Shown here piece by piece: positions 21,690-35,028 of a stretch of 64,000 nucleotides of DNA. This stretch comes from Megamerina dolium. Lineage: Eukaryota; Arthropoda; Insecta; Diptera; Megamerinidae. The stretch lies in contig OY978525.1 of NCBI GenBank assembly GCA_963854835.1, positions 58,101,855-58,165,854 of the forward strand, in the 5' to 3' direction. The notes under the pieces are model-generated. The model did no database searches. It saw only the letters and a program-made list of their open reading frames with translations, and was not told where the DNA came from. Position 1 is the stretch's first letter; every line of letters begins with the position of its first letter. The position numbers were made by a program, and so were the translations under genes.

Positions 21690-24048
21690 TTGTTTTTGTT
21701 GTTTTTGTTTTTGAATTGCGCCATCATTCGTATCTCACAACTACAGCGTGTGCCAAGCAGCTTGATTATTGATGGATAACTGGACAATATGGAGTTCATG
21801 TTAACCCTGGATACTAGTGCATCACATTCTATAATCAAGAGCGATTTGGTAAAGAGGTTTGAGCCTTGAATTGAAATAAAATTGCGTACAGTAAGGGGTG
21901 AGGATGCACAAATTCTGGGTAATATAAAAAATCTAGTATCTATTGGAATTTCCACGTGGGAACATGAATTCATTGTGACCGACATCATCGATTTCGTAAT
22001 AATTGATGTTGATTTTATGATTGACAACAGATTTACTTTAGATTTAAATCAACGGACACTACGTTATGCAAATGTCGAGTTACTATTGAACATCGGTTAC
22101 AAGCGCAGTGGAAACATCGAACGAATACTGGCATGTCAACGCCAAGAGGTTACAGCAAAGGCAGAAGTGGTGATTTGGGCACAGATGAATGTGTATGATG
22201 GGACAGGCAAGTTGTGAGTAGTGGAAGCGGATAAAGAAATAACGCATAAAAACATCATACTTGGTAAGATGCTGGTGGAACCTAAATAAAATGGAATGGT
22301 ACCGGTGTGAATATTAAATCCAACGAATACATCTACAGTTGTGAAGGAAAGAATAATGATTGGTCATGCCAGGAAGTTACTGCCGTAGTAGACTTTGAAA
22401 AGGGTTCGTCGATTAAAAATGGAAGAGCAGGAACTGTTAGAGCGGAATTAAAACGCAGAGATGGAAGAATGGGCACGTGTGCTTACCAATCACCAAAAAG
22501 AAAAGGCTTTACAACTATTGGAGTACTGTTCAATCTTTTCTTTAAATGGAAAAGCTGGAGGACGAACAACCATCGTGAAACATCACATTGACACCGGAGA
22601 TTCTAGACCAATTCGTCAAGCACCACGACGAGTTCCATTGCCCGAAAGAGATGAAGCCATTAAGCTGATTTCTGATATGAAGAAACAAGGTGTTATTGAA
22701 CCGTCAGCGAGTCCATGGAGTTCACCAGTTGTGCTGTTAAAGAAGAAGGATGGAAGTACTCGATTCTGTGTGGATTACACAAAGCTGAATGATATCACGA
22801 AAAAAGACAGCTATCCACTGCCACGAATCGATAACTCTCTCGACACGCTATCAGGTGCGAAGTAGCTTTCAACTCTTGATCTGCAAAGCGGCTACTGCTA
22901 AGTGGATAAAAAGAAAACAGCTTTCAGTATTAGCGATGGTCTATGGCAATTTACAGTCATGCCGTTTGGTTTATACAATGCGCCGGCTAATTTCAATCGT
23001 TTGATGGAACGTGTAGTCAGAGGACTACACTGGCAAACGTGCTTGGTGTACTTCGATGACATATCGTGATGGGAAAAGATTTTAACGACCACCTCGAAAA
23101 GTTGAAAGAAGTATTTGATATTTCAGCAGGGCTTTATCTGAATCCTAAAAAGTGTTTACTCTTCAGGTGAGGAGAAATTAGCAGCATTACAAGATTGGCC
23201 TATTCCGGCGAATCTTCACGAGTTACGAAGCTTCCTAGGCTTATTATGTACTTACCATAGACGAATTGTTCCTGGATTTGCAACCATCGCCAACATTCTG
23301 CATGAGTTAACAAAAAATAAAAAATTATTTGGGTGGGCCTGTGGGGCTGAAAAAAATTCTATTCAGCACCAGTATTAACGTATCCAGTACCTGACCAAAA
23401 GTTTGTATGGGACACAGATGCGAGTGGCTATGAAATAGGTGGTGTGCTCTCTCAGATCATAGATGGGCAAGAAAAAGTAATAGCATACTACAGTAAAATC
23501 ATGTCGAAGCCAGAAAGAAACTACTGTGTTACTCGAAGAGAGTTGCTCGCAATACTGGAATATGTAAAGTATTTCCATAAATACTTGTATGCTCTGTCAT
23601 TTCGTCTACGAACTGATCACGCAGCGTTAAAATGGTTATTACAATTTTAAAATCCAGAAGGATAATTGACGTGTTGGAGTGAAAGCCTGCAGAGCTATGA
23701 TTGTACAATCGAGTATCGCAAAGTAGGACATCACGACAACGCGGATGCTTTATCTCGTCGTCCTTGCAAAATGGTATGTGAACATTGTTCTTGAGTGGGA
23801 AGCAAGGAGCATATTGTCGACATACTAATTACTAATGTCTTGCCGGAGATGTCATGGACCACCGAACGAGTGCAAGAAGATCAGCGGAAAGACCCAGATC
23901 TTGTGAAGATTATGGAATACAAGGAACAGGGCGTACGTCCAGATGGGCAAAAAATGGCTAATGAGAGTCCAATAGCGAAGGCATACTGGACGCACTTAAG
24001 AGACGAATGTTAATTCCGGGCATGGGAGAGTGAAGATGGAAAAATCAC
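21690..24048 (+). pseudogene. Ty3/gypsy pol fragment, plus orientation
   Basis: Decayed pol with many stops. In order: protease (the motif reads LDTSASHS; the catalytic triplet is normally D-T-G, so Gly is Ser) near 21800; a protease C-terminal frame at 21882-22217; RT fingers at 22461-22865 (HIDTGDSRPIRQAPRR, VIEPSASPWSSPV, FCVDYTKLND); the catalytic LVYFDDIS near 23043; RNase H at 23390-23650 (DTDASGYEIGGVLSQI, RTDHAALKWLL); and a linker to about 24015 (GHHDNADALSRRP). Integrase is missing. Homology stops near 24048, where an inverted copy of the same pol begins. Confidence 0.88.
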
Positions 24049-25430
24049 TAATGATCAGAGTCTTTCTTTCAGCTGTTCGAATGCTCTCTGCTGTTCCTCG
24101 CCCCACACAAATGGTTAGTTCTTTCTTGTCATCTCATGCAGACTGCTGGCGATGTTTGCAAATCCAGGACAAATCGTCTATAGTAGGTACATAAGCCTAG
24201 GAACTTCTTAACTCGTGAAAATTCAACGCAATAGGCCATTCTTGTACTGCTGCTACTTTCTCCTCGTCAGTATGTACCCCTTATGTTGTTACTTTCTGAC
24301 CAAGATATTAAACTTCTCGCCTGAAGTGTGAACACTTTTTCATATTCAGTTTAAGCCCTGCTGATTGTATACGCTCGAATACTTCTTTCAACTGGTCGTT
24401 AAAATCTTTTCCCATCACGATAATGTCATCGAGGTACACGTTTTCCAGTGTAGTCCTCTGAGTACATGCTCCATCAAACGTTCGAAAGTAGCCGGCGTAT
24501 TGTATAAACCAAATACCATCACTACGAATTGCCGTAGACCATTGCCAATACTGAACGCTGTTTTCTCCTTGTCCTCTTCACCAAGTTTCACTTGCCAGTA
24601 GCCACTTTGCAGATCAATAGTTGAGAACCACTTCGCACCTGATAGCGTGTCTAGAGAGTTATCGATTCGTGGCAGTGGATAGCTGTCTTTTTTCGTGATA
24701 TCTAGCTTTGTGTAATCCACACAGAATCGAATACTTCCATCCTTCTTCTTTACCAGCACAACTGGTGAACTCCATGGACTCGCTGATGGTTCAATAACAC
24801 CTCGTTCCTGCATATAGGTATTTAGCTTAATGGCTTCATATCCTTTGGCCAATGGCACTCGTCGTGGTGCTTTACGAACTGATCTAGAATCACCGGTGTC
24901 AATATGTTGTTTCACAATGGTTGTTCGCCCAGCAATTTTTTCTATTTAATGAAATATTGAACTGTACTTCTAAAATAGGTGTAAGGCTTTTTCTTTTTGG
25001 TGTTTGGTAAGCACACGTGCCCATTCTTCCATCTCTGCGTTTTAATTCCGCTCTAGCAGTGCCTGATCTTCAACTTTTTACCGACGAACCCTTTTTGCAG
25101 TCTAACACTGCAGTAACTTCTTGGCAATGACCAAGCATCCGTCCTTTCCTCACAACTGTTGATGTATTACTTGAATTTAATATTCGCACCGGTACCATTC
25201 CATTTTCTTTAGGTTCCACTAACGTCCTGCCAAGTATGATGTTTTTATGCATTATTTTTTAATCCGCTTCCACTACCCAGAATTTGACTGTTCCATCATC
25301 CACATTCATTTGTGCCCAAATTACCGCTTCTGACTCAAACCTCCTTACTAAATCGCTTTTGATTATAGAGATCGAATTCCTGGAGAATTCGATCTTGATC
25401 GCTTTCGTCGTAGACGGCAGTCACCCGTCA
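24049..25430 (-). pseudogene. Ty3/gypsy pol fragment, minus orientation
   Basis: A related pol fragment in the opposite direction. It starts with the protease/RT linker at 25070-25252 (NIILGRTLVEPKENGMVPV), then the RT at 24415-24915 (HIDTGDSRSVRKAPRR, FCVDYTKL, WFSTIDLQSGYWQV, AFSIGNGLRQF). It continues with stops to an RT/RNase H hinge (WGEEQQRAFEQLKERL) near 24055-24115. The fragment meets the plus copy tail to tail. The RT halves are closely similar, so both come from one family. Confidence 0.87.
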
Positions 25431-25465
25431 TGTGTCGTGGTTTATCGCAAGTGAAACACTTACCA

Positions 25466-26165
<700 letters not shown>

Positions 26166-26246
26166 TATTTATATATTATATATTATATTAGGGATTAGCC
26201 GAATCAGACCACTTATATGGGTCGCTTTCGTCCCTCAAATCGTGTG

Positions 26247-27167
26247 TTATTTATTTGTTCGGTTGCAGAATACTTCAACTTCCTTCCTCATAATAACATC
26301 ACGCGTTATTTCAATCACGTCTTTGTGGGGTATGTTCCACATTTCGAGTTCATCAATAAATTGGCGACCCAGTGTGGACATCCTCCTGCTTGCCAATGCA
26401 GGACACTGGCACACTATGTGCGCCGCTGTCTCTGCATCTTTCATGCATAATCTGCTAATGTCAGCATCCTCCCCTCCAACAATACCCATCTTGCTGAGGT
26501 GGTACCTGAAATTGCCATGCCCAGTTATTAATGCAGTCATCCAGCTTAGTCCTAGACTGAGGGCCCTCCCCAATTCACTGCCTCAACAAAGCCTTTGCCT
26601 GTCTACAAGTAGATGTTTCTTTATCCACTCTTCGACCTTTGCCTTCACCGGCCCGCTGCTGAGAGCAACTACTGGCTCTGGTCCATAAAATTCAGCTTCA
26701 GATCCTTGTCTAGCTAAGGACTCTGCAGCTTCATTCTGTTCTATACCAATGTGTCCCTTCACCCACATAAGAGTAATCGCATTACTACGAGCACACCCAT
26801 TAAGTTTATGAACGCATTCGAGCACCAACTTATAAGATACCGTAGGTTGTTGCAGCCGCCTGACCACCGCCTGGTTATCGAGTGCTAGCAAGATTTTCTT
26901 ACCTTGCACCTTTCCATCCAGTAGATGGTCTAGCGCATGCATTAGACCAAGCATTTCTGCTTGATAGACCGATACGTATCTTCCCAGATTCAGAGTGCAT
27001 GCCAGTCCCAACTCTTTAGAGAAGATTCCAGCACCCGCCATGCCATCCATTAATGAACCATCTGTAAAAATACTAATGTCATTTTCCTCACATACATCAT
27101 GTGTGAGGCCGTCTTCAATGAGAGTTCTGTGTGACTTTTCAGTCATCTTCAGCCTACCCATTGGCAT
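26247..27167 (-). pseudogene. LOA LINE RNase H and C-terminal zinc motif
   Basis: The first part (27167-26583) has the RNase H motifs IFTDGSLMDGMAGAG, YQAEMLGLMHAL, LLALDNQAVV and WVKGHIGIEQNEAAESLAR, giving the D-E-D-D catalytic set. A frameshift near 26580 separates the C-terminal part (26573-26247), with HGNFRYHLSKMG, a CCHC-like ISRLCMKDAETAAHIVCQC and the end EVEVFCNRTNK. It removes RNA from RNA-DNA hybrids during insertion. Confidence 0.88.
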
Positions 27168-27186
27168 TTGCGCCTCCTTTACACTG

Positions 27187-29081
27187 CTATATAACAGTGA
27201 CAGGATGCCCTATCTCCGTGCCGAATAAATACAAATTATTGGTTGTCTTCAGACGTAATGCTGTTAATGCCGCTGACTTCATAATATACAAGTCCAACGG
27301 CAGCAGCCCGAGAAAGACTTCCAATGCTTCTACTGTGGTCGTCCGGATAGCTCCGGTAATCCCAATACACGCCATTCTTTGCACCCTATCTAACTTGCTT
27401 TTTGTGGTCTTTTGGTTGAACTTAGGCCACCAGACCACAGCAGCATACGTTATTAAGGGCCTGACCATCGTTGTGTAGATCCAGTGCGCTGCTCTGGGAG
27501 TAATTCCCCACATGAGACCGAACACTCTCTTACACTGATGCAATACCCGCTTGCCCTTCTGGATCTTGTCATCGACGTGACTATTCCAAGTCAGCTTGTT
27601 ATCCAGGATGACACCTAGATACTTTACTTCCTTGGAGACGTAGACATTCGATCTAAAAGGCCTAAGAGGGTCTATTGTTAGTCCACTCCACCTTTTAGTA
27701 AAGAGTTTCCGACTTACTAGAATTTACAGAGAAACCTTGTTCCCTGCACCATCCTTCAATCATTTTGAGTGCACCTCTCATGGTATCATAAATAGTGTCC
27801 AGGAACTTACCGCTCACCGTTACCGCTATGTCATCTGCATACCCGACGGTGTGTATGCTTTTTGAGTCCAGAAGCTGAAGTAGGGAATCGACCGTGATGT
27901 TCCGAAGGATGAGCGATAATACACCCTTTGACTACCCTACCTCTGAGTCTGTAACTCCCATTTTGAAAGGTTATTGCCCTTTTCCTCAGCATGCTGTAAC
28001 ACCTTATAATGGTTGGGCTGACTTCACGAGTAGCAAGGGCCATCCTTAGCTTATCGAAACCAATCTTATCGAAGGCAGCTTCTATATCCATAAAAGTAGA
28101 CACAGATATCCCTCCACAAATCAGTTCCCTCTCCGCTACGCGAACGAGTTCGTGCAGCGCCGTTTCAGTGGATTTGCCAGCTCTGTACGCGTGCTGACAC
28201 CTGCTCAGTGGTTTCGTCAGAAGCGTTGTCCTGTCCATGTAGTCCGCCAGCTCTCCCTTCATACATTTAAGCAGAAAGAGGTCAAGCTAGCCTCTGAGTA
28301 GACCCTTTCTCCCAGCTTTGGTAGAAAGACAACCTTAGTCTATCTCTATTGAGTCAGAATATATCCTGTAGCTAGGCAAGTAGTGAATATTCCCAGATGC
28401 CTTTCTACCCGAGTTTCTGCACTCCACTGAAGTAATGTTGGACGTATTCCGTCTGTACCCGTTGTTTTGAATGGAGAGAAACGCTTGATGGCGTTTATCA
28501 CTACATCTCTGGTGACTATCATTTTAGCTTCCAATCTTTCATCCCTGTTTGCACCCTCGCAGGTGGCTACCCAAGGATCTTCCGATTTAAAGCTTCCTGG
28601 AAAATGCACATCCATCAGGTATTGCAGCGAATCCCCGATAAAGGATTCATTCGTTTTGCGAATTAATCCAAGCTTTGAAACCGGGTCCTTTGATATAATC
28701 CTCTATAATCTACATACATCGGACGTATCTTGCATATTCGAGCAGAATTCCCTCCACGTTTTCCTTTTACGGCTACGTAGAGTCTTTAGTACCCTTTTCT
28801 TTGACTTGTAGTCATTCCACGCATTGTGGCCTCATGTGACGATTAAAAGACTTCCGTGTCTCCTTTTTCATGGATTCCAGTTCCCCATTCCACCATGGAG
28901 TGGGATCTCTTTCGCCCATTACCGTAAGACGACATGAAGCTTCAAATGCTTTGATCATGGCTGAGCTGATAGCCCTCACCTGATACTCAACATCTGCGGT
29001 TCTAGGTCTCTTAAACCTCCCTGGCAATAATTCCTCAAGAACTTCGCAGTACCTTGTACAATCCGTTCGTATTCTTACCAT
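27187..29081 (-). pseudogene. LOA LINE reverse transcriptase, broken
   Basis: Pieces in order: the linker at 29081-28812 (RTADVEYQVRAISSAMIKAF); RT start at 28615-28346 (FSPFKTTGTDGIRPTLLQ); core at 28262-27831 (CQHAYRAGKSTETALHELV, FMDIEAAFDKIGFDKLRM); YADD near 27840; and thumb at 27543-27187 (CKRVFGLMWGITPRAAHWI). Several frameshifts and stops lie between. The usual KGCPQGG block near 27910-27930 has lost its PQG codons, although the YADD motif survives. Confidence 0.87.
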
Positions 29082-29202
29082 TCTACAGTCTTTCCTATGT
29101 CTTTTATCTGATATACCCCAACCTGAATGGCCATGAGGTCCGACATGGTTAGCCTATCCACAACCCTCCAATCCAAAATCCTATCCAACATTTTGACATT
29201 CG

Positions 29203-29966
29203 TCAGAGTAACATCGGTTCTGTTCCCCTATTGGCAACTTGTAGACCAAATCTTTCTATAAATTCGAGTAGACACTCTGCTCTATAGTTTTCATTGCTGC
29301 TACCCCACACAGAACTGTGCGTATTGGCATCGCAGCCTAAGATCAGACCAACCCCCTTACCATCACAGAATCTCACTAGAGCTTCCATATCTCTTGAAGG
29401 TGGTCCGTCTGGAGAATCGTATGGAAAGCATACCTTCCATACGATTCTCCAGATGTGATCATAAATGATCCCGCACCGTCACCTATCCTCACTACTGTGA
29501 GATCCGGTAAGCACAAGTTAGACATTAGAATCGCACGTATCCCATGTCTAACTAAAATGCATGCCCTCAACTTCCCCTCTGTTTGTGGATAAAACAGAGT
29601 GATCTTTTGTGCAGATAGGCCTTTGATCCTTCCATGAAGGATCCAGGGTTCCTGAACCAGTTCAATGTCAAGCTCATACTCATCGAAGCTCCGCACCATC
29701 ATTGCTGATGCTGCTTTGCTGTGGTGAATATTGAGTTGACACACATTTAGTGGTTCCTGGCGCGGACCCACCTCCCGCCATAATGGCTTCTTCCTTGCAG
29801 AATCTGCCACTAGCCCCACGCCAGAAGCCGCGACGCACCCCTCATACTGCATTTTTCTGGAATTTAACGACGGCCTGTTTAAGACTGCAGTTGAGTCTCC
29901 CCCCTGCGATCCTGATGGCCTCCGCGTTCTCCTTAGGACACAGCACGGCGAGTACGACACATGCAC
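29203..29966 (-). pseudogene. LOA LINE apurinic endonuclease, frameshifted
   Basis: The upstream frame (29966-29376) has LNVCQLNIHHSKAA and LDIELVQEPWI, the usual endonuclease opening. The second frame (29388-29203) has the core VGLILGCDANTHSSVWGSS. They are out of register at a 19-bp inverted repeat at 29407-29452. The enzyme nicks target DNA for primed reverse transcription. The catalytic C-terminal SDH block is not seen. Confidence 0.82.
29407..29452. repeat. 19-bp hairpin inside the LOA endonuclease
   Basis: TCTGGAGAATCGTATGGAA (29407-29425) and its reverse complement (29434-29452) flank an 8-base loop. It coincides with the frameshift in the endonuclease. Confidence 0.75.
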
Positions 29967-30027
29967 TTTCTGTCAAAGGGTGTCCACAGGGAGCATATTA
30001 TCGCCGTATTAATAACTGGTTAGGTTA

Positions 30028-32060
30028 GAGTTCAAACACTCCCCGCAAACGTGATCCATGTTGTGCCAAATTCCGACCGTAGACAACAATGTCATCCAAA
30101 TATATAAAACAATCTATTCCCTGGAGTCCAGTCAATACATGATTCATTCATCTTTGAAGAGTAGCAGGTGCTCCCGTTAACTCAAAAGGCATTCTATTAA
30201 ATTCGTAATGCTCGACACCTGAACTGAAAGCGGTTTTTTCTGTCAGATTCTTCCATTAGCACTTGATGATATAAACTGGCCAGATCAAATATAGTGAAAT
30301 ATTTACTATGATCTAACTGATCCAACTGAGACGTGGAATTGGAAAAACCTGTTTAATGGTGGCATCGTTCATTTTTCTAAAATCAACAACTAGTCTCCGT
30401 TTCTTTTTTCCATTTCTTTCCGCCTTCTTTTGAACTAATATTATTGGTGAATTCCATGGGAAAGAACTGGGAACGATTACTTCATCGTCCAACATTTTAT
30501 GTACCTGCCCATTAATCTCTTCCTTATGCACTTCTGGTAACCTGTACTTCCTCCGATTTATTCGTGCTTGATCTGCCTTCACTGGTACTTTGTGCTTTAT
30601 ACTTTTTGTGTAAGACAATTTATCGCCTTCCAAATAAAACAAATTGTGACATGACTTGAAGACGTCTTCCATAAATTTCCTTTCTTCCATATTTAGGTTT
30701 GAATCTAACTTAACCGTTTCTAATATTTTAGTAACCCTCTTGTAGTTACTCTTTTCCCTAACGCTATTTATTTTATAAATTGTATCATACTCTATATGCT
30801 CTAGATGATTAAATTTAACTATATTAACTCTTATATCGTTCCTTACAGTATACGATTTCGTATTTGTATTCAGAATTGGTACATAAACTTTATTATTTGT
30901 GACACATCCCAATATCTTACCTAAGAATATCCCGGGAGAAACTTCTTGTTTTTCCACTATAACCGTTTCCAAATCGGTGTTTACCTTCAAGGGAACTATC
31001 CTCATAGTTCTGCCTGGTACTACAATCTTACTGTTGTAGAGTACTCTATTAAATGCTGTTTTCGCTCATCGAAGAAAATCAGCTTCTTTTTCATAGTATT
31101 GAGGACCGATCAGTTCCATAAATTGTCTCGTCCTAGGATACCATTTGCAGGCATCCCTCTCCCTTCAGATATTACATGTAATTCTAAATTCAAATCATAA
31201 GTCCTTTCATGTTGGACTGCTATTGGCCCTAACGTGGTGACAAATCCTCCGAATGCACCACTAAGATTTTTCCTTGAATTCCCTATCTTGCTAACGTATT
31301 TGTGAATTACTGTTGATTTTACTAAACTGGTATATGCCCCAGAGTCTACTAGTAAAATGAGTTTTCCATTTTTCGCTTCCTTGCACGGAAACTCAATGAA
31401 CACATCATCTACATCAGAGACTCCAAAACAATAACCACGTTTGCTATCACTGGATCGGAAAGATGGGTCAACAATCGCTCTGGACGCCTGACTACCAACT
31501 TCCACCACCCTACTATCTGACGTGGAGGGTATGTCAACAATCTCTAAAGACGCACGATTGACACCTTCCATTTCAGCTGACTTATTTTTAGCAAAACTTT
31601 GTGGTTCCCGGTTTATTTGGCCGTACCTGGGCCCCCCGTAGTTTCCCTGAGTTTTTTCCAACTCTTTGCATTTGTAACAGTCGGCAATCCTATGTCCGGG
31701 CTTCGTGCAAAAGAAACATATTGTCCTTCACGACTAAACTTGCTTCACCCTGTGTTTTTAAAAGGTCTCTTATTTCTGTTAATGTGACTTCTAGCTCTCC
31801 ACCTGTTGCTAGTACTTTGCCATGTTGTACTTTCGATTTCAGGAGTTCGTATTGCTCTTAAGTGGTATGTTGCTTAATTAAATCCCACACGAAAGTGGAT
31901 TGCTCAATATGTTTTTGTATTTGTTATGAGCAACCCATTTCCGTTAATCTTTTTACATTCTTGGGCAAGTTTTGCAAAATCCTCTTTAAAATTTGTATGT
32001 TATATACGTACTACCTTTCCATCTGTTTAAAGAAGAGCTTCAAGGCGGTACACTTTGCGG
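30028..32060 (-). pseudogene. Ty3/gypsy gag-pol fragment, 297/17.6-like
   Basis: Reading down the minus strand: end of gag with one zinc knuckle (CFFCTKPGHRIADC, about 31700); protease at 31661-31110 (LLVDSGAYTSLV, GRGMPANGILGRD); pol at 31005-30313 (IKHKVPVKADQARINRR, YRLPEVHKEEINGQ, VPSSFPWNSPIILVQ, LVVDFRKMNDATI); then, with frameshifts, FNRMPFELTGAPATLQR and the catalytic IYLDDIVVYG near 30090. It is cut at 30028 by the LOA LINE. Gag upstream of about 31860 is weakly recognisable and no LTR is visible. Confidence 0.87.
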
Positions 32061-33149
32061 AATGCTTTCTTTTTCTTTAACGCTATACTACCTTTGTGAG
32101 AAACATATACAATATATTTATATTTACATATTTATTAGATCAACTGTGGGTTTTACTTACACTTCCTTTCGTAATTCTTCCATCTCTTCGAGTTGTTAGT
32201 ATTATGCAGATTTAGAGCAGAGTTTGAGGCTTCTCCAAGTAAATTTGAAGAGTAGCAGGGCGAATTTACTTTATTTTCCTAAGTTATTTTAAACAGCTGA
32301 ATATTTCCATACAATAACCAACGATTTTTTGTTACAATTAACTGCAATTTCCGAACTTTGTTAATGCAACGACATAGCAACGATGTGCTCATTATCTCTA
32401 CGCTGAACCCTCCGTTCCCGACGACTTGTCCCACCAGATACTCGGCAGTCAGTTAGCACAATTCCGTGCTTCAATTTAAGTTTCGACGCAAAGACTGGAA
32501 AATTAGGAACATTTCAGAAATACGAATGTTGTGCAAATAAAATAAATAAATTTTACACATTTCATATTGCTTGAGGTTTACAAAATCATCATTTATGAAA
32601 TGGTCCTTGCAAATCACACTATTTTTGTGGTTGAAAGGACTTGATCGGCAGCAGAAACAAAACCACTTTTTTGCCAAAACCACATCACACGGAAAGAAAA
32701 AATATTCTTTAATAACGATTTGTTGGAACTATCATTATTGTAACTGCACACTTCTTTTATAAAAATCATCTTTGTTCAATCAAAATTGTTTTAAGTAACC
32801 GTGTATTATACAATTGCAAGAATTATAAAAGTTTTATTTTCTTTTCGTTTATGACGTCACCATACGAACAGTTGACTGTCAAACTCAAATCAAAAAATAT
32901 AACTGTTCACCCAGGGCGCAATCAAACTCAAGCAACGCTTGTAATTATAATCCTTTACTTTTAATAAATATTTTCTGTAAAGTGATTTATTTGAACAACT
33001 CACTTGTTTTCTTCTTGTTTTTTTTTTTTTTTGCTTCTTTAAACTGATTCCATATTACATACAAACTATTTCCAAATAAATAAAAAATTTTCTGAATAAT
33101 ATACAATATTAAAATTATTTCTTCTTTTTCAAACCTTAATTTTAAATTT
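32061..33149. other. no recognised gene
   Basis: AT-rich DNA between the gypsy gag and a BEL gag scrap. No LTR, primer site or coding motif could be supported. It may hold the missing LTR and leader of the gypsy fragment. Confidence 0.5.
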
Positions 33150-33450
33150 CAATAATGACTCTTTGGAAGATTTTATAAGAGATGCTGATCGGCTAGTTAA
33201 ATTTGAACAGAATTTGTCCGAAATTCAATCCGCTGATCACACTAAACCACTTTACAAGTTCAAACTGAAGAGCTTAAAGAGCTTTGGACCAAAGTTAAGG
33301 CAAGCTACTAAAAGCAGAGAACGTGAAATACTAGAGAAGTCCTAATTTGGCTTTTGAGCTTATTTCTGGTTACAACTATCAGGATCACTTAACAGAGTTG
33401 TAGAATACAGAGATTATAAAGATAGCAATGCCATGACCAGGAGAAAAATT
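33150..33450 (+). pseudogene. BEL-type gag N-terminal scrap
   Basis: LEDFIRDADRLVKFEQNLSE resembles the N-terminal motif of the BEL gag at 2684 (MNEFIFEADNLVHFCTKFST). After a 1-base shift near 33344 the next frame gives AFELISGYNYQDHL and then stops. Part of this coding DNA lies in the left arm of the palindrome at 33316-34612 and is repeated, inverted, in the right arm. Confidence 0.55.
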
Positions 33451-34612
33451 CTGTAAATTAACATAGCAAATTAACATATATTGAAATAAGATCACATAAT
33501 AGTAAATATTTTTATGAATGAATTTTATATATAGAATTTTTTATAAAGAATTTTTACTATTGTTCAATATATATGTATGTATATGCGTATTGAGTACTTA
33601 TATATAACTTACTATATAACATATGAGGTGTTTCGCAATATTATTTACCTTTTTTATAATATTAAATTTGATAAAATTCCAGTAATTTTGACAAAGAAGG
33701 AAGGCATAAAGGCATCGTTTTATTGAAGCACCCGATGCCGTGTATCAGGCAATCAGAAATATCAGCAAGAGCAAGTAATAGCTCGTATTGATATTCAATG
33801 TAAAGGAACAGAAAAGTAGAATGTAAAAAAACGAGCACGTTGTTGTTGCTCCTTGTAGTAATATCATTACTTTCTTTGCTTTCTTTGCTTTTGCTCTGTC
33901 GTCACACGAAAGAGCATGGTAATTTTTGTTGTCGAAAACATATTTAAATTTGATCGTTCAGTCACACAACAACAATTGGCATGCGTGGCTCTCTATACTA
34001 TTGTGTGACGGCAAAGCAAAAGCAGAGAGAGCAGAGACGGAATAAATTTACTATAAGGAGCAACAACAACGTGCTCGTTTCTTTTACATTGTACTTTTCT
34101 GTTCCTTTACATTAAATAAGAACAAGTCATATTACTTGCTGATAATTCTGATTGCCTGATACACGGCATCGGGTACTTCAATAAAACGATGCCTTTATGC
34201 CTTCCTTCTTTGTCAAAATTACTGAAATTTTATCAAATTTAATATTATAAAAATGGTAAATAATACTGTGAAACACCTCATATGTTATATAGTAAGAGCA
34301 TATATTTAAAAATATATGCATTGCGCGAATAGAGTATACCTATAAGTATTCCATACGCATGTACATACATATATATCGAACAATAGTTAAAATTCTATAT
34401 ATAAAATTCATTCATAAAAATATTTACTATTATGTGATCTAATTTCAATATATGTTAATATTCTATGTTTATTTACAGAATTTTTCTCCTGGTCATGGCA
34501 TTGTTCTCTTCAAATCTCTGTATTCTACAACTCTGTTAAGTGACCCTGATAGTTGTAATCAGAAATAAGCTCAAAAGCCAAATTAGGACTTCTCTAGTAT
34601 TTCACGTTCTCT
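33316..34612. repeat. large palindrome, arms about 590 bp
   Basis: The left arm (33316 to about 33905) and right arm (about 34003 to 34612) are inverted copies with scattered differences; the loop is about 100 bp. The outer ends read AGAGAACGTGAAATACTAG and its reverse complement. Both arms carry the gag-like codons ending EREILEK. No target duplication is evident. It could be a foldback element or an inverted duplication. Confidence 0.85.
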
Positions 34613-34616
34613 GGTT

Positions 34617-35028
34617 ATGGGCACCGCATCTCCCTCAAATATCGAAAAATTGCAGCGAATACAATCCAAGTGCCTGCGAATTATTGTCAACGCGCCTTGG
34701 TATATGAGGAACGTTAACATCCATTGAGATTTGAATGTACCCACAATTTCTGGGGAAGTTACAAAGTCCTGCAGAAGCTACATTAAGAAATTACACAACT
34801 ATCCAAATCCCCTTGCTTGGCCATTGTTGCTGAGCACAGGTCATCGACGACTAAAAAGAAATGACACATTGTATACGCTGTGTAATTGCTAAACGCGACT
34901 CAACAAATTTTGATTGAACAACGGGAATATCACATAATCTTAATTTAGTTTGTAAAATTTGAATACTTATTGTGAGTTTCTACGAATGGTAGAAAGATTC
35001 AATAAATTATTAGTAAAAAAAAAAAATT
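34617..35028 (+). mobile_element. Jockey-type LINE, 5'-truncated 3' end
   Basis: From GGGCACCGCATCTCCCTCAA onward this matches the C-terminus and 3' tail of the Jockey element at 42602-43031, ending in an A-run. It has several substitutions and stops. Severe 5' truncation is typical of LINE insertion. Confidence 0.9.

Larger units (their letters stand above)
26190..30025 (-). mobile_element. LOA-type LINE, copy 1
   Basis: A minus-strand non-LTR retrotransposon with apurinic endonuclease, reverse transcriptase and RNase H, then a Cys/His C-terminal motif. The RNase H plus the RT style (CQHAYRAGKSTETALH) point to the LOA group of the I superfamily. The 3' end (AGGGATTAGCCGAATCAGAC read on plus) is shared with the copy at 60659 and carries a TA-rich tail. 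It adjoins a gypsy fragment at 30028. Confidence 0.85.
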
